In this document: positions 17,596 through 26,998 of the stretch, piece by piece | Position numbering within the stretch: position 1 is the stretch's first letter | How the letters are laid out: each line of letters starts with the position of its first letter | Source: Acetoanaerobium sticklandii | GTDB taxonomy: Bacteria > Bacillota > Clostridia > Peptostreptococcales > Filifactoraceae | Direction of reading: 5' to 3' | DNA: 64,000 nt | NCBI RefSeq assembly: GCF_000196455.1 | Contig: NC_014614.1 | Coordinates: 696,501 to 760,500, forward strand | Made by a program: the position numbers and the translations under genes | Notes under the pieces: generated by a model | Databases searched by the model: none | What the model was told of the DNA's origin: nothing | The model's input: only the letters and a program-made list of their open reading frames with translations

Positions 17596-18291
17596 ATGGC
17601 TTTGAAATCTGTTAGATGTTTTTTGATTATGACTATGATACTAGGTATCCTCATAGGAATTCAGATAAAAAGTCCTTATCAAATCAGCTCTGATGGTTCG
17701 TTTATAATGAGAGACACTATAACTAAAATAAACAAAGAGAGAATTGAAAGCTATACTCTTATGAAGCAAAAGAAAGCCTATGAGAGGGAAATTGAAAAAT
17801 TGGAAGATAAAACATCCGATGAAAATCAAGCTTTAATGGAATACAAAAACAAAGCGGATTACTTAAAAAATCTTATGGCATATACAAGTGTAGAAGGTCC
17901 TGGGATTAGAATAATAATCGATACCCATGATGATAGAAATTTAGCATATCTTATGGAAGAAAGAAAGCTATTTATTATTTTAGTCAATGAGCTAAAAAGC
18001 GAAGGCTGTGAAGCTATAAGTATAAACGGGCAGAGAATAAATTCTATGTCTGAAATAACTCTAGCTGGTAATCATATTAACATCAACGCTGTAGCAATAG
18101 CTCCGCCATATGAGGTAAATGCAATTGGAAACAGTGCGAAGCTGCTAAATTATGTAAATACCAAAAGCCCTATAATAGATATAATGAAAAATGGATATAA
18201 TCTATCAATTAATTTTAAAGTTGAAAATAGTTTGATACTCCCAAAGCTGGACTATATTAAAAGTCCAGAGTATATAAAAGAAGTCTTATAA
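17596..18291 (+). CDS. DUF881 family membrane-anchored protein
   Basis: This 231-residue protein has an N-terminal membrane anchor (about 8-25), a coiled-coil stretch (about 45-95, with YEREIEKLEDK) and a globular domain starting at GPGIRIIIDTHDD and containing VNELKSEGCEAISINGQRI. That arrangement and those motifs mark the DUF881 family, whose Bacillus members (YlxW/YlxX) lie near division genes. The domain should sit outside the membrane. The function is unknown. It follows the small coiled-coil gene by 6 bases, so the two probably form an operon. Confidence 0.8.
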   Translation: MALKSVRCFLIMTMILGILIGIQIKSPYQISSDGSFIMRDTITKINKERIESYTLMKQKKAYEREIEKLEDKTSDENQALMEYKNKADYLKNLMAYTSVEGPGIRIIIDTHDDRNLAYLMEERKLFIILVNELKSEGCEAISINGQRINSMSEITLAGNHININAVAIAPPYEVNAIGNSAKLLNYVNTKSPIIDIMKNGYNLSINFKVENSLILPKLDYIKSPEYIKEVL

Positions 18292-18313
18292 AGCAACTTT
18301 AGGAGGGTTTGAA

Positions 18314-19735
18314 TTGAAAGAAATAAATGTGCTTATTTTGACAGTAACAGCTGGATATGGACATATAAGTGTTTCAAATGCCCTAAAAGATTATCTGGAG
18401 AATCAAAAAATAGATTCAAAAAAAATTAAAGTGGATATTTTCGATATTTTAGGAGATGTAAATCCTTTGATTAATAAGGTTTTTACTGAGTATTACCTAA
18501 AAGCGATTAAGTATATACCAAATGTCTACTCGTTCTTATATAAAAAGGAAGCAGAAAAAGCTTTAGAGAATCCTAGAAAATTTAAAAGAAGCTCTAAAAA
18601 ATTAAAGCAGAAGATTCAAGAAGAGGAAATCACAGTTACAGATATTTTTAATAAAGTAATAATCAAAAAAAAGCTTATGTCTATATTAAAAAAGCAAAAG
18701 CCTAACTTTATAATTTGTACCCACCCATTTATTGGTGAATTACTTGAGCTTACAGAAATATACGAGTATGTAAAATCAGAAGAAGGATTAAATGCATGTA
18801 TACTAACTGTAGTAACTGATTACGTAGTTCATCCATCGTGGCTTAATGATGCAAGTGATTTTTTTATTTTTGCATCAGATAGACTTAAATACTTTCTTAA
18901 TGAAGTAAAACCTGAATTACTTGAAAAAGATGAACATGACAATGTGAAAGCTAAATTTTTTGGTATTCCGATTAAAGATTCATTTAATAACACATATGAC
19001 AAAATAGAATTAAGAAAAAACCATGTGTTTCTTAAAGAAAACCATGATTTTTTAACAGATGACTATGCCCTAGGAGATAAATTCACATACTTGATTATGG
19101 GTGGAGGATACGGAATAGGAAATATAAAGGACTATGTAAAGCTTCTTATTGAGCATGAAAATAATAGCTCTATTAACCTTCATAGTTCTTCTAGACATAA
19201 TGAGCTGTCAAACATTTTAGTCGTTTGTGGAAACAATCAAGAGCTTTATGAAGAAATACTATATTTAAAGAAAGAAAAAGACTATAATAACCAAATCATG
19301 GTGCTCGGGTTTGTTAAAAACATAGATGAAATAATGAAAATGAGTGATGTTATTATAACAAAGCCTGGTGGCATTAGTATAACAGAGGCTATGGCATGTA
19401 GGCTTCCTATTGTGATAAGAGAGTACTTACCTGGGCAAGAAGAAAGAAACACTGAGTTTCTTTTAAACAATAATTTAGGAATATATACAGCTGAAGACAG
19501 TAGCTTTTTAGCATATCTTTCTCAGCTAAAATACGATGAGGATTATAGAAATCAAATAATTGATAATCAGAAAAAAATATATGAAGCTAATGATTCTTAT
19601 GATGAAAATGAAGTAGAAGATTATAGTATTGACAATAATCTAAGTATAAATACAAAGAGTGCTTTATATAAGATATATAATCTTATGAGTGAGGAATGTT
19701 TTAAAAGGAGAGATAATGAATTATATAAGTATTGA
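18314..19735 (+). CDS. MGDG-synthase/UgtP-type glycosyltransferase
   Basis: This 473-residue GT28-type protein probably transfers a sugar from a nucleotide sugar to diacylglycerol on the membrane. The N-terminal acceptor domain opens with VTAGYGHISVSNALKDYL, as in MGDG synthases. The C-terminal donor domain has GGISITEAMACRLPIV and PGQEERN, which matches the UgtP pattern. It starts at a TTG with AGGAGGG 6-7 bases upstream. It is longer than usual because of insertions (about 85-110) and an acidic C-terminal tail. The exact sugar and lipid are not deducible. Confidence 0.82.
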   Translation: MKEINVLILTVTAGYGHISVSNALKDYLENQKIDSKKIKVDIFDILGDVNPLINKVFTEYYLKAIKYIPNVYSFLYKKEAEKALENPRKFKRSSKKLKQKIQEEEITVTDIFNKVIIKKKLMSILKKQKPNFIICTHPFIGELLELTEIYEYVKSEEGLNACILTVVTDYVVHPSWLNDASDFFIFASDRLKYFLNEVKPELLEKDEHDNVKAKFFGIPIKDSFNNTYDKIELRKNHVFLKENHDFLTDDYALGDKFTYLIMGGGYGIGNIKDYVKLLIEHENNSSINLHSSSRHNELSNILVVCGNNQELYEEILYLKKEKDYNNQIMVLGFVKNIDEIMKMSDVIITKPGGISITEAMACRLPIVIREYLPGQEERNTEFLLNNNLGIYTAEDSSFLAYLSQLKYDEDYRNQIIDNQKKIYEANDSYDENEVEDYSIDNNLSINTKSALYKIYNLMSEECFKRRDNELYKY

Positions 19736-20006
19736 AAAACCAAGCCCGTATGACAATGTGATATCGTTTGATATATTTAGGTATAGCGATGAGGTTACTT
19801 TAGAAACTCAGCTTTTTTCGTTAGATGTAATTAAAGTAAATCCATTAGAACAATTTAAAGATAAAATTAAACCTAGCTATAGAGTTTTGGTTTATGATTT
19901 ACATGTAGAAAAGCAAAATATAGATTTTAATGAAATAACTAAAATAGTAAATCAAGAATGTTTCGAGATAGAAAGCATGGATATGTTTATCTCAATAACT
20001 ATATAG
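19716..20006 (+). CDS. Hypothetical 96-residue protein
   Basis: I do not recognise this gene. The best start is the ATG at 19716, preceded by AAAAGGAGAGATA; a longer reading from 19689 has no ribosome-binding site. The first 20 bases overlap the glycosyltransferase end, so the two are probably translationally coupled. The protein is soluble, mixed alpha/beta in appearance and acidic. It ends 9 bases before the FAD-dehydrogenase gene. Confidence 0.6.
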   Translation: MNYISIEKPSPYDNVISFDIFRYSDEVTLETQLFSLDVIKVNPLEQFKDKIKPSYRVLVYDLHVEKQNIDFNEITKIVNQECFEIESMDMFISITI

Positions 20007-20015
20007 GAGAAAAAA

Positions 20016-21611
20016 ATGATACTTATTTCCAATTTAAAAATTGGCATAGAAGATAATATGCAAGATTTGACATTTAAAATCAGAAAAAAATTAAAGCTTA
20101 AAGACCAGAGAATGCAATATAAAATAGTAAGAGAATCTATAGATGCAAGAAAAAAAGGAAAAATAGATTTTGTTTATCAAGTGCTAGTTGAAGTAGATAA
20201 TCCAGACAAGATTTTAAAATCAATTAAAGATCCAAATGTAAAAGAATATAAAAAACCTGAACCTACTCCTTTAAAAAAAGGGCATTTGAAAAAAAATGGA
20301 AGAGTTTTAGTTGTAGGAAGTGGTCCAGCAGGGTTGTTTGCAGCTTATACTCTTGCTGAAAATGGTTATAAACCCATACTTATTGAAAGAGGTAAATGTA
20401 TAGAAGAACGTTCAGATGATGTAGAAAGATTCTGGAGAGATGGGATATTAGATCCAAAATCTAATGTTCAGTTTGGAGAAGGTGGAGCTGGAACGTTTTC
20501 TGATGGAAAGCTCACAACTAGGATAAAAGACAATAGAGTTTCAGATGTCTTGGAAATATTTCATAGCTGTGGTGCGCCTGAAGAAATACTTTATGCTCAT
20601 AAGCCACATATAGGAACCGATGTGCTTAGGAATGTAGTTATAAATATGAGAAAGCGCATCATAGAAATGGGAGCAGAAGTAAGATTTGAATCTATGCTTG
20701 AAAAAATAGAAGAAAAAGATGGTCATATAAGTGGAGCTTGGATAAACTCCGAATATATAGAGGTATCTGCACTAATTTTAGCAATAGGGCACAGTGCTAG
20801 AGAAACCTACAAAATGTTAGATGATTTTGGTGTAAAAATCATTGCAAAGCCATTTGCAGTAGGGTTTAGAGTAGAACATCCTCAGCAGATGGTAAATAGA
20901 GCTCAGTATAAAGAGTTTTATAATCATCCTCGTTTAGGTGCTGCGGATTATCAGCTCACTTATAAGTCGGATAAGTATGAGCGCTCAGCATATACTTTCT
21001 GTATGTGTCCAGGAGGACTTGTTATTGGATCGTCATCAGACAAAGATGAACTTGTTGTGAATGGAATGAGCTATCACGCTAGAAACTTGGAAAATGCAAA
21101 TAGTGCGCTACTAGTAAGCGTATCTCCAAAAGACTTCAAAGCTGGAGCTCTATCTGGTATTGAGTTTCAAAAGAAATTTGAAAAAATGGCTTTCGAGCTT
21201 GGTGGAGGAAAATATAAAGCACCAGTTCAAAGAGTAGAAGATTTCCTAAAGAGTGAAAAAACAAAAGCTATAGGAAGAGTCAGACCTTCGTATAATCCAG
21301 GATTTACAATGACAGATTTATCGAAAGTTTATGATAAAGAGCTTACAAATACACTTAAAGATGCAATATTAGATATGGACAAAAAGCTAAAGGGCTTTGC
21401 TTATCCAGATGCGATATTGACTGGAGTAGAAACTAGATCCTCATCTCCAGTCAGAGTAGTAAGAGATGAACTCACATTTGAATCTGAATCTATAAAAGGA
21501 CTCTATCCTTCAGGAGAAGGAGCAGGCTATGCTGGAGGAATAGTATCGTCAGCTGTAGATGGTATAAAATCAGCTCAGGCACTTATAGCAAAGTACCAGC
21601 CTCAAGTGTAG
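20016..21611 (+). CDS. FAD-dependent dehydrogenase (COG2509-like)
   Basis: This 531-residue cytoplasmic flavoprotein has an N-terminal domain of about 90 residues and then a Rossmann FAD-binding motif VVGSGPAGLFAAYTLAE near residue 97. FGEGGAGTFSDGKLTTR follows near 150-166, and a C-terminal FAD-contact zone has YPSGEGAGYAGGIVSSAVDG. These features match the uncharacterised FAD-dependent dehydrogenase family COG2509. The substrate is unknown. It starts with GGAGAAAAAA-ATG 9 bases after the hypothetical gene. Confidence 0.82.
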   Translation: MILISNLKIGIEDNMQDLTFKIRKKLKLKDQRMQYKIVRESIDARKKGKIDFVYQVLVEVDNPDKILKSIKDPNVKEYKKPEPTPLKKGHLKKNGRVLVVGSGPAGLFAAYTLAENGYKPILIERGKCIEERSDDVERFWRDGILDPKSNVQFGEGGAGTFSDGKLTTRIKDNRVSDVLEIFHSCGAPEEILYAHKPHIGTDVLRNVVINMRKRIIEMGAEVRFESMLEKIEEKDGHISGAWINSEYIEVSALILAIGHSARETYKMLDDFGVKIIAKPFAVGFRVEHPQQMVNRAQYKEFYNHPRLGAADYQLTYKSDKYERSAYTFCMCPGGLVIGSSSDKDELVVNGMSYHARNLENANSALLVSVSPKDFKAGALSGIEFQKKFEKMAFELGGGKYKAPVQRVEDFLKSEKTKAIGRVRPSYNPGFTMTDLSKVYDKELTNTLKDAILDMDKKLKGFAYPDAILTGVETRSSSPVRVVRDELTFESESIKGLYPSGEGAGYAGGIVSSAVDGIKSAQALIAKYQPQV

Positions 21612-21651
21612 ATTTTATCACAATATAAAACTTAACAAAAAATCAATAATC

Positions 21652-21703
21652 TTAACATTTTTAACATAGAATTAACATTAAATACTCTACTCTTTGGTAT
21701 ACT
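21652..21703 (+). promoter_or_regulatory. Pho-type promoter of the Na/Pi symporter gene
   Basis: TTAACA occurs at 21652, 21661 and 21672, with another at 21632. The last two are 11 bases apart, the helical period of PhoP boxes in Gram-positive bacteria. A TATACT -10 box lies at 21698-21703, 26 bases after the start of the last TTAACA. The same 26-base distance occurs at pstS and at the chemoreceptor promoter near 34400. PhoP itself is not in this window, so the regulator is inferred. Confidence 0.6.
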
Positions 21704-21750
21704 TTGATTCGTAAATAATTAAGGGTGTTCCCAAACATTAGGAGGAGATC

Positions 21751-23379
21751 ATGTATATTGGTATAGTATTAGGATTAATAGCAGGGTTAGGTTTATTCTT
21801 ATATGGAATGAACTTAATGGGAAATGGCTTACAAAAAGCAGCTGGAGAGAGACTAAAAAAGATAATAGAGCTTCTTACGAGCAATAGATTTATAGCAGTT
21901 TTAGTAGGGATATTCGTAACAGGAGTAATTCAAAGCTCAAGTGCGACTACAGTTATGGTTGTAGGCTTTGTAAATGCTGGTATTATGCAGCTTAGTCAAG
22001 CCATAGGTGTAATCATGGGTGCCAACGTAGGTACTACTGTAACGGCTCAGCTAGTGTCATTTGACTTAGAAGCAATTGCGCCAGTAGCTGTTGGTTTTGG
22101 TGTAATTATACATATGGTTACTAAGAGCGAAAAATTAAAAAGCTATGCTGAAATTTTAATCGGATTTGGTATACTTTTTGTAGGGATGACTTATATGAAA
22201 GATGCTATGTCTCCGCTTCGTGAAGTACAAGCATTTAAAGATATGCTAGTCAATTTTGGGCATAACCCTATATTAGGAATATTAATGGGATTTACATTGA
22301 CTTTATTAGTTCAGAGTTCGAGTGCATCTATCGGTATACTTTTAGCTCTAGCATCTCAAGGAATGTTGCCTCTAGAATCAGCTCTTCCGATTCTATATGG
22401 AGACAATATCGGAACATGTACTACGGCATTATTATCTAGTATAGGTGCTAGCAAAAACGCTCAAAGGGCTGCCGTAATGCATCTTACCTTTAACATTATA
22501 GGAACATTGATATTTGCATTTGTATTAAATAGACCGATTATGATGATTGTTACTTCAGTTGATCCTACTAACATAGCTAGACAAATTGCAAATGCTCATA
22601 CATTATTTAACATAACTAACGTGATTATTCAGTTCCCATTTGCTGGTTTAATTGTTAAAATAGCAGAGAGAGTTATTCCAGAAAAACCTGAGGAACTTGA
22701 ACTTAAAACAACTAGCTTCATTGACTTACGTATGCTTAACACTCCATCTATAGCATTAAAAAATACTATAAAAGAATGTCTTCATATGGGTAATAAAGCT
22801 AAATATTCTTTAGAAAATTCTATGATAGCTCTTATTGATAAAGATAGAGATGCAGCATTTAGAACTTTTGATACAGAAAAAGAAATTAATCAGTTAGAAA
22901 GAGATATTCTAGAATACCTGATTCAGCTTTCTAACGCCGCAATTTCTGGTGAAGATAGAGCTATAGTAGATGAGCTTTTCAACACGATTAATGATATTGA
23001 AAGAGTTGGAGACCATGCCGATAATATAGCTGAGCTATCTATGTATTTTATTGAAAAGGATTTGACTTTCTCAGAAGAGTCTATTAAAGATATAAATACT
23101 ATGTATGAAAAAGTAATGAAAACTTATGAAATGTCTCTTCAATCAATGAGAGAAGGAAGCTCAGAGCTTGCACTTAAGGTAGTGAAAATGGAAGAACAAG
23201 TTGATATAATTGAGCGTTCATGCAGAAGTGCTCATATATATAGACTTAATAATAGTATGTGCAATCCTGAGGCCGGTATAATATTCTTAGACTTATTAAG
23301 CAATCTTGAGAGAATATCAGATCATGCTTCTAATATAGCCAAAGCGGTTATAGATGCAAAAGGAAGTATTTCTGCATAA
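21751..23379 (+). CDS. Na/Pi cotransporter family protein with PhoU-like domain
   Basis: This membrane protein for sodium-driven phosphate movement has 542 residues. Two inverted Na/Pi-cotransporter repeats are visible through the paired motifs GVIQSSSATTVMVVGFVNAG (about 54-73) and LLVQSSSASIGILLALAS (about 188-205); the QSSSA signature marks this family. About eight hydrophobic segments end near residue 310. The C-terminal 200 residues form a helical PhoU-like cytoplasmic domain (IERVGDHADNIAE, LERISDHASNIAK). TTAACA repeats upstream suggest induction by phosphate limitation. Confidence 0.9.
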   Translation: MYIGIVLGLIAGLGLFLYGMNLMGNGLQKAAGERLKKIIELLTSNRFIAVLVGIFVTGVIQSSSATTVMVVGFVNAGIMQLSQAIGVIMGANVGTTVTAQLVSFDLEAIAPVAVGFGVIIHMVTKSEKLKSYAEILIGFGILFVGMTYMKDAMSPLREVQAFKDMLVNFGHNPILGILMGFTLTLLVQSSSASIGILLALASQGMLPLESALPILYGDNIGTCTTALLSSIGASKNAQRAAVMHLTFNIIGTLIFAFVLNRPIMMIVTSVDPTNIARQIANAHTLFNITNVIIQFPFAGLIVKIAERVIPEKPEELELKTTSFIDLRMLNTPSIALKNTIKECLHMGNKAKYSLENSMIALIDKDRDAAFRTFDTEKEINQLERDILEYLIQLSNAAISGEDRAIVDELFNTINDIERVGDHADNIAELSMYFIEKDLTFSEESIKDINTMYEKVMKTYEMSLQSMREGSSELALKVVKMEEQVDIIERSCRSAHIYRLNNSMCNPEAGIIFLDLLSNLERISDHASNIAKAVIDAKGSISA

Positions 23380-23424
23380 AGCTTGATAGAAATTCCATAT
23401 CAAGATGCTTAGGAAGGATGTGTA

Positions 23425-24789
23425 ATGATGAATAACTTAAAATTAGACGTCGCTAAATGTCAGCAGTTTGTGGCAAAACATGAATTAGAATATCTTAAGC
23501 CGTTAGCTAAGCTAGCAAATGATATGGTCAATAATAAAGCTGGTGCAGGAAACGAATTTATGGGATGGGTAGATCTTCCTTTAAATTACGATAAAGAAGA
23601 ATTTGATAGAATACTAAAATGTGCAAAAAAAATTCAAGCGGATTCAGACTTATTAGTTGTTGTGGGAATAGGAGGGTCATATTTAGGAGCTAGAGCTGTA
23701 ATAGATGCTCTTAGTCACAATTTTAAAAATGACCTTTCAAACTCAAAAAGAAAATATCCGAAGATTTTGTATGCAGGCAACTCAATTTCATCTACCTACA
23801 TGGCAGACTTGCTAGAGGTACTAGAGGATGTTGATTTTTCTGTAAATGTAATTTCGAAATCTGGAACAACAACAGAACCAGCAATTGCATTTAGAATTTT
23901 GAAGGATGCACTTGTTTCTAAATACGGAGAGAATGAAGCTAAAAAAAGAATTTATGCAACAACAGATAAATCTAAAGGAGCTCTTAGGACTTTAGCTTCT
24001 CAGGAGGGTTATGAAACCTTTGTTATTCCAGATGATGTTGGTGGAAGATTCTCAGTGCTTACTGCAGTAGGATTATTGCCAATCTGTGTTTCTGGTATAG
24101 ACATAACTATGCTTATGAAAGGTGCTCAGGATGCTAGAGAACTTTATTTAAGAGATGATTTAGAAGCTAACTCTCCGCTTGTATATGCTATGTATAGAAA
24201 TGTGCTATTAAGAAAAGGCAAGGATTTAGAGTTATTAGTAAATTACGAGCCTCAGCTTCAATATATTTCAGAATGGTTCAAGCAGCTATTTGGAGAAAGT
24301 GAAGGCAAGGATAAAAAAGGAATTTTCCCAGCTTCTGTGAACTTTTCTACGGATTTGCATTCTATGGGACAGTATATCCAAGATGGAAAAAGAAATATTT
24401 TTGAAACTATAATTAAAATCGACTTGCCTAAAAAAGATATTGTTATAAAAGCACAGGCTGAAGATTTAGATGGACTAAATTATTTGGCTGGCAAAACAGT
24501 TGATTACGTTAATGATAAAGCTTTTTTAGGAACTACTCTTGCTCATACTGATGGAGAAGTACCTAATCTAGTAATCCATTTACCAGAATTAAATGCATAT
24601 CATTTGGGAGAGCTGATTTACTTTTTCGAGAAAGCGTGTGCGATTAGTGGATATATCTTAGGAGTTAATCCCTTTGACCAGCCTGGAGTAGAAGCTTACA
24701 AGAAAAATATGTTTGCTCTTCTTGGCAAAACTGGCTATGAAGAGGAAAAAGCTATCTTGGAAAAAAGGCTAGAATTGGATGAAAACTAA
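23425..24789 (+). CDS. pgi: Glucose-6-phosphate isomerase
   Basis: This glycolytic enzyme interconverts glucose-6-phosphate and fructose-6-phosphate (454 residues, the short form usual in Firmicutes). The sugar-phosphate-isomerase features are present: VVGIGGSYLGARAV near 74, SKSGTTTEPA near 143-152, DVGGRFSVLTAVG near 205 and the C-terminal GVNPFDQPGVEAYK. The start is near GGAAGGATGTGTA. The stop overlaps the following membrane gene by one base, so they are co-transcribed. Confidence 0.97.
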   Translation: MMNNLKLDVAKCQQFVAKHELEYLKPLAKLANDMVNNKAGAGNEFMGWVDLPLNYDKEEFDRILKCAKKIQADSDLLVVVGIGGSYLGARAVIDALSHNFKNDLSNSKRKYPKILYAGNSISSTYMADLLEVLEDVDFSVNVISKSGTTTEPAIAFRILKDALVSKYGENEAKKRIYATTDKSKGALRTLASQEGYETFVIPDDVGGRFSVLTAVGLLPICVSGIDITMLMKGAQDARELYLRDDLEANSPLVYAMYRNVLLRKGKDLELLVNYEPQLQYISEWFKQLFGESEGKDKKGIFPASVNFSTDLHSMGQYIQDGKRNIFETIIKIDLPKKDIVIKAQAEDLDGLNYLAGKTVDYVNDKAFLGTTLAHTDGEVPNLVIHLPELNAYHLGELIYFFEKACAISGYILGVNPFDQPGVEAYKKNMFALLGKTGYEEEKAILEKRLELDEN

Positions 24790-25310
24790 TGAACAGAACT
24801 AAAAAGCTAGTTTATTTATCGCTGATGATTTCTCAAAGCCTAGTGCTATATATCATAGAGTCGTTTTTACCACCTTTATCATTTATTGCTCCTGGAGCAA
24901 AATTAGGTCTTGCAAATATCATAACCTTAAGTGTGCTATATATTTCTGGGGTGAGAGATGCTTTTGTAGTGTTATCTATGAGAATATTGATTTCATCTCT
25001 TTTTTCAGGAGGAGTATCTTCTTTTATATATAGTATTTCTGGAGGGATGCTCAGCTTACTCGCTATGTCAGCCACTAAAAAGCTTTCTCGTTTTGACATA
25101 AGCATAGTAGGGGTAAGCGTATCGGGTGCGTTGTTTTACAATATAGGGCAGCTTCTTGCTGCTGCAGCTATAATTAGAAATATAAAAATTCTTATGTATC
25201 TGCCTGTACTTGCATATGTATCTGTTGGAACAGGGATATTTGTTGGAATAGTATCAAAATTTTTAGTTGAAAGATCTGGGTTTAAAAAATATATTACTAA
25301 AGCTCCTTAA
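24789..25310 (+). CDS. Gx transporter family membrane protein (heptaprenyl diphosphate synthase component I-like)
   Basis: This 173-residue integral membrane protein has about five hydrophobic segments. The region FIAPGAKLGLANIITLSVLYISG near residues 32-55 fits the Hpre_diP_synt_I/Gx transporter family, often annotated as heptaprenyl diphosphate synthase component I but resembling small substrate-binding membrane components (ECF S-type). It overlaps pgi by one base. The function is uncertain. Confidence 0.75.
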   Translation: MNRTKKLVYLSLMISQSLVLYIIESFLPPLSFIAPGAKLGLANIITLSVLYISGVRDAFVVLSMRILISSLFSGGVSSFIYSISGGMLSLLAMSATKKLSRFDISIVGVSVSGALFYNIGQLLAAAAIIRNIKILMYLPVLAYVSVGTGIFVGIVSKFLVERSGFKKYITKAP

Positions 25311-25334
25311 GGTAAATGCCTAAAGGAGTTTTTT
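25303..25334 (+). terminator. Intrinsic terminator after the Gx transporter gene
   Basis: A 10-bp stem with one mismatch (25303-25312 with 25319-25328) is followed by TTTTTT. Confidence 0.82.
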
Positions 25335-25346
25335 AATTAAAATCAT

Positions 25347-25414
25347 TTGTATATATGCACAATTATGGTAGAATTAATCTAAAGATTCTAAACATTTGGG
25401 GCTAACTAGAATCT
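25347..25414 (+). promoter_or_regulatory. Promoter with dyad operator for the solute-binding protein gene
   Basis: TTGTAT (25347-25352) and TAGAAT (25369-25374) are 16 bases apart, with TGG making an extended -10. An 8-bp inverted repeat (AGATTCTA at 25383-25390, TAGAATCT at 25407-25414) begins right at the expected transcription start, where a repressor would block initiation. No neighbouring regulator gene is an obvious partner. Confidence 0.45.
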
Positions 25415-25464
25415 GGGAGTTTTACTTAATATAAATAATCATAGAGGGTCTAAGGAGTGGCAAA

Positions 25465-26772
25465 ATGAGTAAAAACAGAATAAAAATTGCTATATTGCTT
25501 TCTGTAATAATCGTCATTGGATTTGTGTCATATATATATACTCAAAATAATCAATCTATAAAAGAGCAAGTGGTTATCAATTATTATTCGCAACCGGATA
25601 TCAATGGTGTGGTGTCAGAAATTATAAGTAATTTTGAAAAGCTACATCCAGATATAAAAGTCAATCTAGTTGAGCTTCCACCTAATACAGACGATAAGCT
25701 TATTACTATAAAAAAAGCTTTCCAATCAGGAGAAATGCAAGTAGATGTTTTTGATTCTGATATAGTTTGGCCACCGATTTTTGCAGCCTCAGGCTGGGCT
25801 GAGCCATTGGATGAGCATGTAAGCAAAGAGGAGCTAGAAAAATTTCTTCCTGAAGCAGTAAACGCTAATCTGTATATGGGACAGCTGTGGGGATTGCCAT
25901 ATAGAATAGATGCAGGAATGCTTTACTATAGAAAGGATTTACTTGAAAAGTATAATAAAAATGTACCGATGACCTGGGATGAACTTGTAGAGACTTCTAT
26001 TTATATCATGGAAAGAGAAGATAATATAAAAGGGTTTGGAGCTTCTTGGGATGAATTTGAAGGACTTACTGCAAATGCACTGGAATATATTTGGAGCTTC
26101 GGAGGAAGCGTATTTTCAGATACTCACTCTCAGCAAGTAAATATTAACACTAAGGAATCCATTGATGCATTATCCTTTATGGTGGATATGATACATAAGC
26201 ACAAGATTACTTCTAATGAAATAACTGTATATAGTAGTGGAGACGTAAGAGAGAGCTTTTTTAATGGAGATATTATTTTTATGAGAGATTGGTCTAGTGG
26301 ATGGGAGCTTTCTCAAGATGCCCAGAATTCTCAGGTAGTAGGTAAAGTTGGGATATCTGAGCTTCCTCTTGGTGATATGAAAGGAAATAACTATACTACG
26401 CTTGGAGGATGGCAGGTAATGGTGTCATCATTTTCCAATAAAAAGGAAGCAGCTATAGAGTTTGCAAAATACAGAACCTCAGAAGAAGCTCAAAAAGTTG
26501 GGGCTTTGAAAATGAGCCATCTACCTTCTATTAAAAAGCTATACAATGATTCAGAAATAAATGAAAGTATGCCATTTTTGAAATATATGTACCCATCTTT
26601 TGAAAAAGCATATTTAAGACCTGTGTCACCTTATTACGCAGAGATATCAAAAACAATTCAAAATTCAGTGCATAGAGCTTTATTAAATGAATTAACTCCA
26701 ACTCAAGCTATAGAATTGATTGAAATGAACTTAAAGAATATAACTCAGACTAAACAGGTTGTTGCAAATTAA
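25465..26772 (+). CDS. Orphan extracellular solute-binding protein (SBP family 1)
   Basis: This 435-residue protein resembles sugar-type ABC binding proteins. It has an N-terminal hydrophobic anchor (about 7-26), IISNFEKLHPDIKVNLVELP near 52-72, an inner domain with WGLPYRIDAGMLYYRKDLLEKY (about 140-161) and GGWQVMVSSFSNKKEAAIEFAKY near 315-337. There is no lipobox cysteine, so it is probably held by an uncleaved signal anchor or secreted. No permease or ATPase gene lies beside it, so the partner transporter must be elsewhere or it acts as a sensor component. It starts after AAGGAGTGGCAAA. Confidence 0.8.
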   Translation: MSKNRIKIAILLSVIIVIGFVSYIYTQNNQSIKEQVVINYYSQPDINGVVSEIISNFEKLHPDIKVNLVELPPNTDDKLITIKKAFQSGEMQVDVFDSDIVWPPIFAASGWAEPLDEHVSKEELEKFLPEAVNANLYMGQLWGLPYRIDAGMLYYRKDLLEKYNKNVPMTWDELVETSIYIMEREDNIKGFGASWDEFEGLTANALEYIWSFGGSVFSDTHSQQVNINTKESIDALSFMVDMIHKHKITSNEITVYSSGDVRESFFNGDIIFMRDWSSGWELSQDAQNSQVVGKVGISELPLGDMKGNNYTTLGGWQVMVSSFSNKKEAAIEFAKYRTSEEAQKVGALKMSHLPSIKKLYNDSEINESMPFLKYMYPSFEKAYLRPVSPYYAEISKTIQNSVHRALLNELTPTQAIELIEMNLKNITQTKQVVAN

Positions 26773-26864
26773 TTTTGAAAGAAAAATTGCAATTTTAAAT
26801 TATTTGGCTAGATAAAAATCCTAATTTTTAAAGCAAAAATGAAATATTGATGAATGCTAAATTC

Positions 26865-26892
26865 AAAAAAGAGGCTATATGTCTCTTTTTTT
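26865..26892 (+). terminator. Terminator between the binding-protein and symporter genes
   Basis: A 9-bp stem made of AAAAAAGAG and CTCTTTTTT (26865-26873 with 26883-26891) has a 9-base loop and works as a T-run terminator. The remaining bases from 26773 to 26998 are AT-rich, with a weak TTGCAA-N17-TAACAT promoter candidate at 26933-26961. Confidence 0.7.
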
Positions 26893-26998
26893 ATATAAAA
26901 AATGATTTTTTATATGTAGATTAATCTTTTTTTTGCAATTTTTAAAACATTATGATAACATATAAAAGAAATTTTAAAAAAGGGAAAGAGGTGTTTTA

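Noticed and set aside
26783..26796. AAAATTGCAATTTT palindrome before the symporter gene as a second Zur-type site
   Set aside because: It shares only the TTGCAA core, lies upstream of a terminator and far from a promoter, and is expected by chance in AT-rich DNA.
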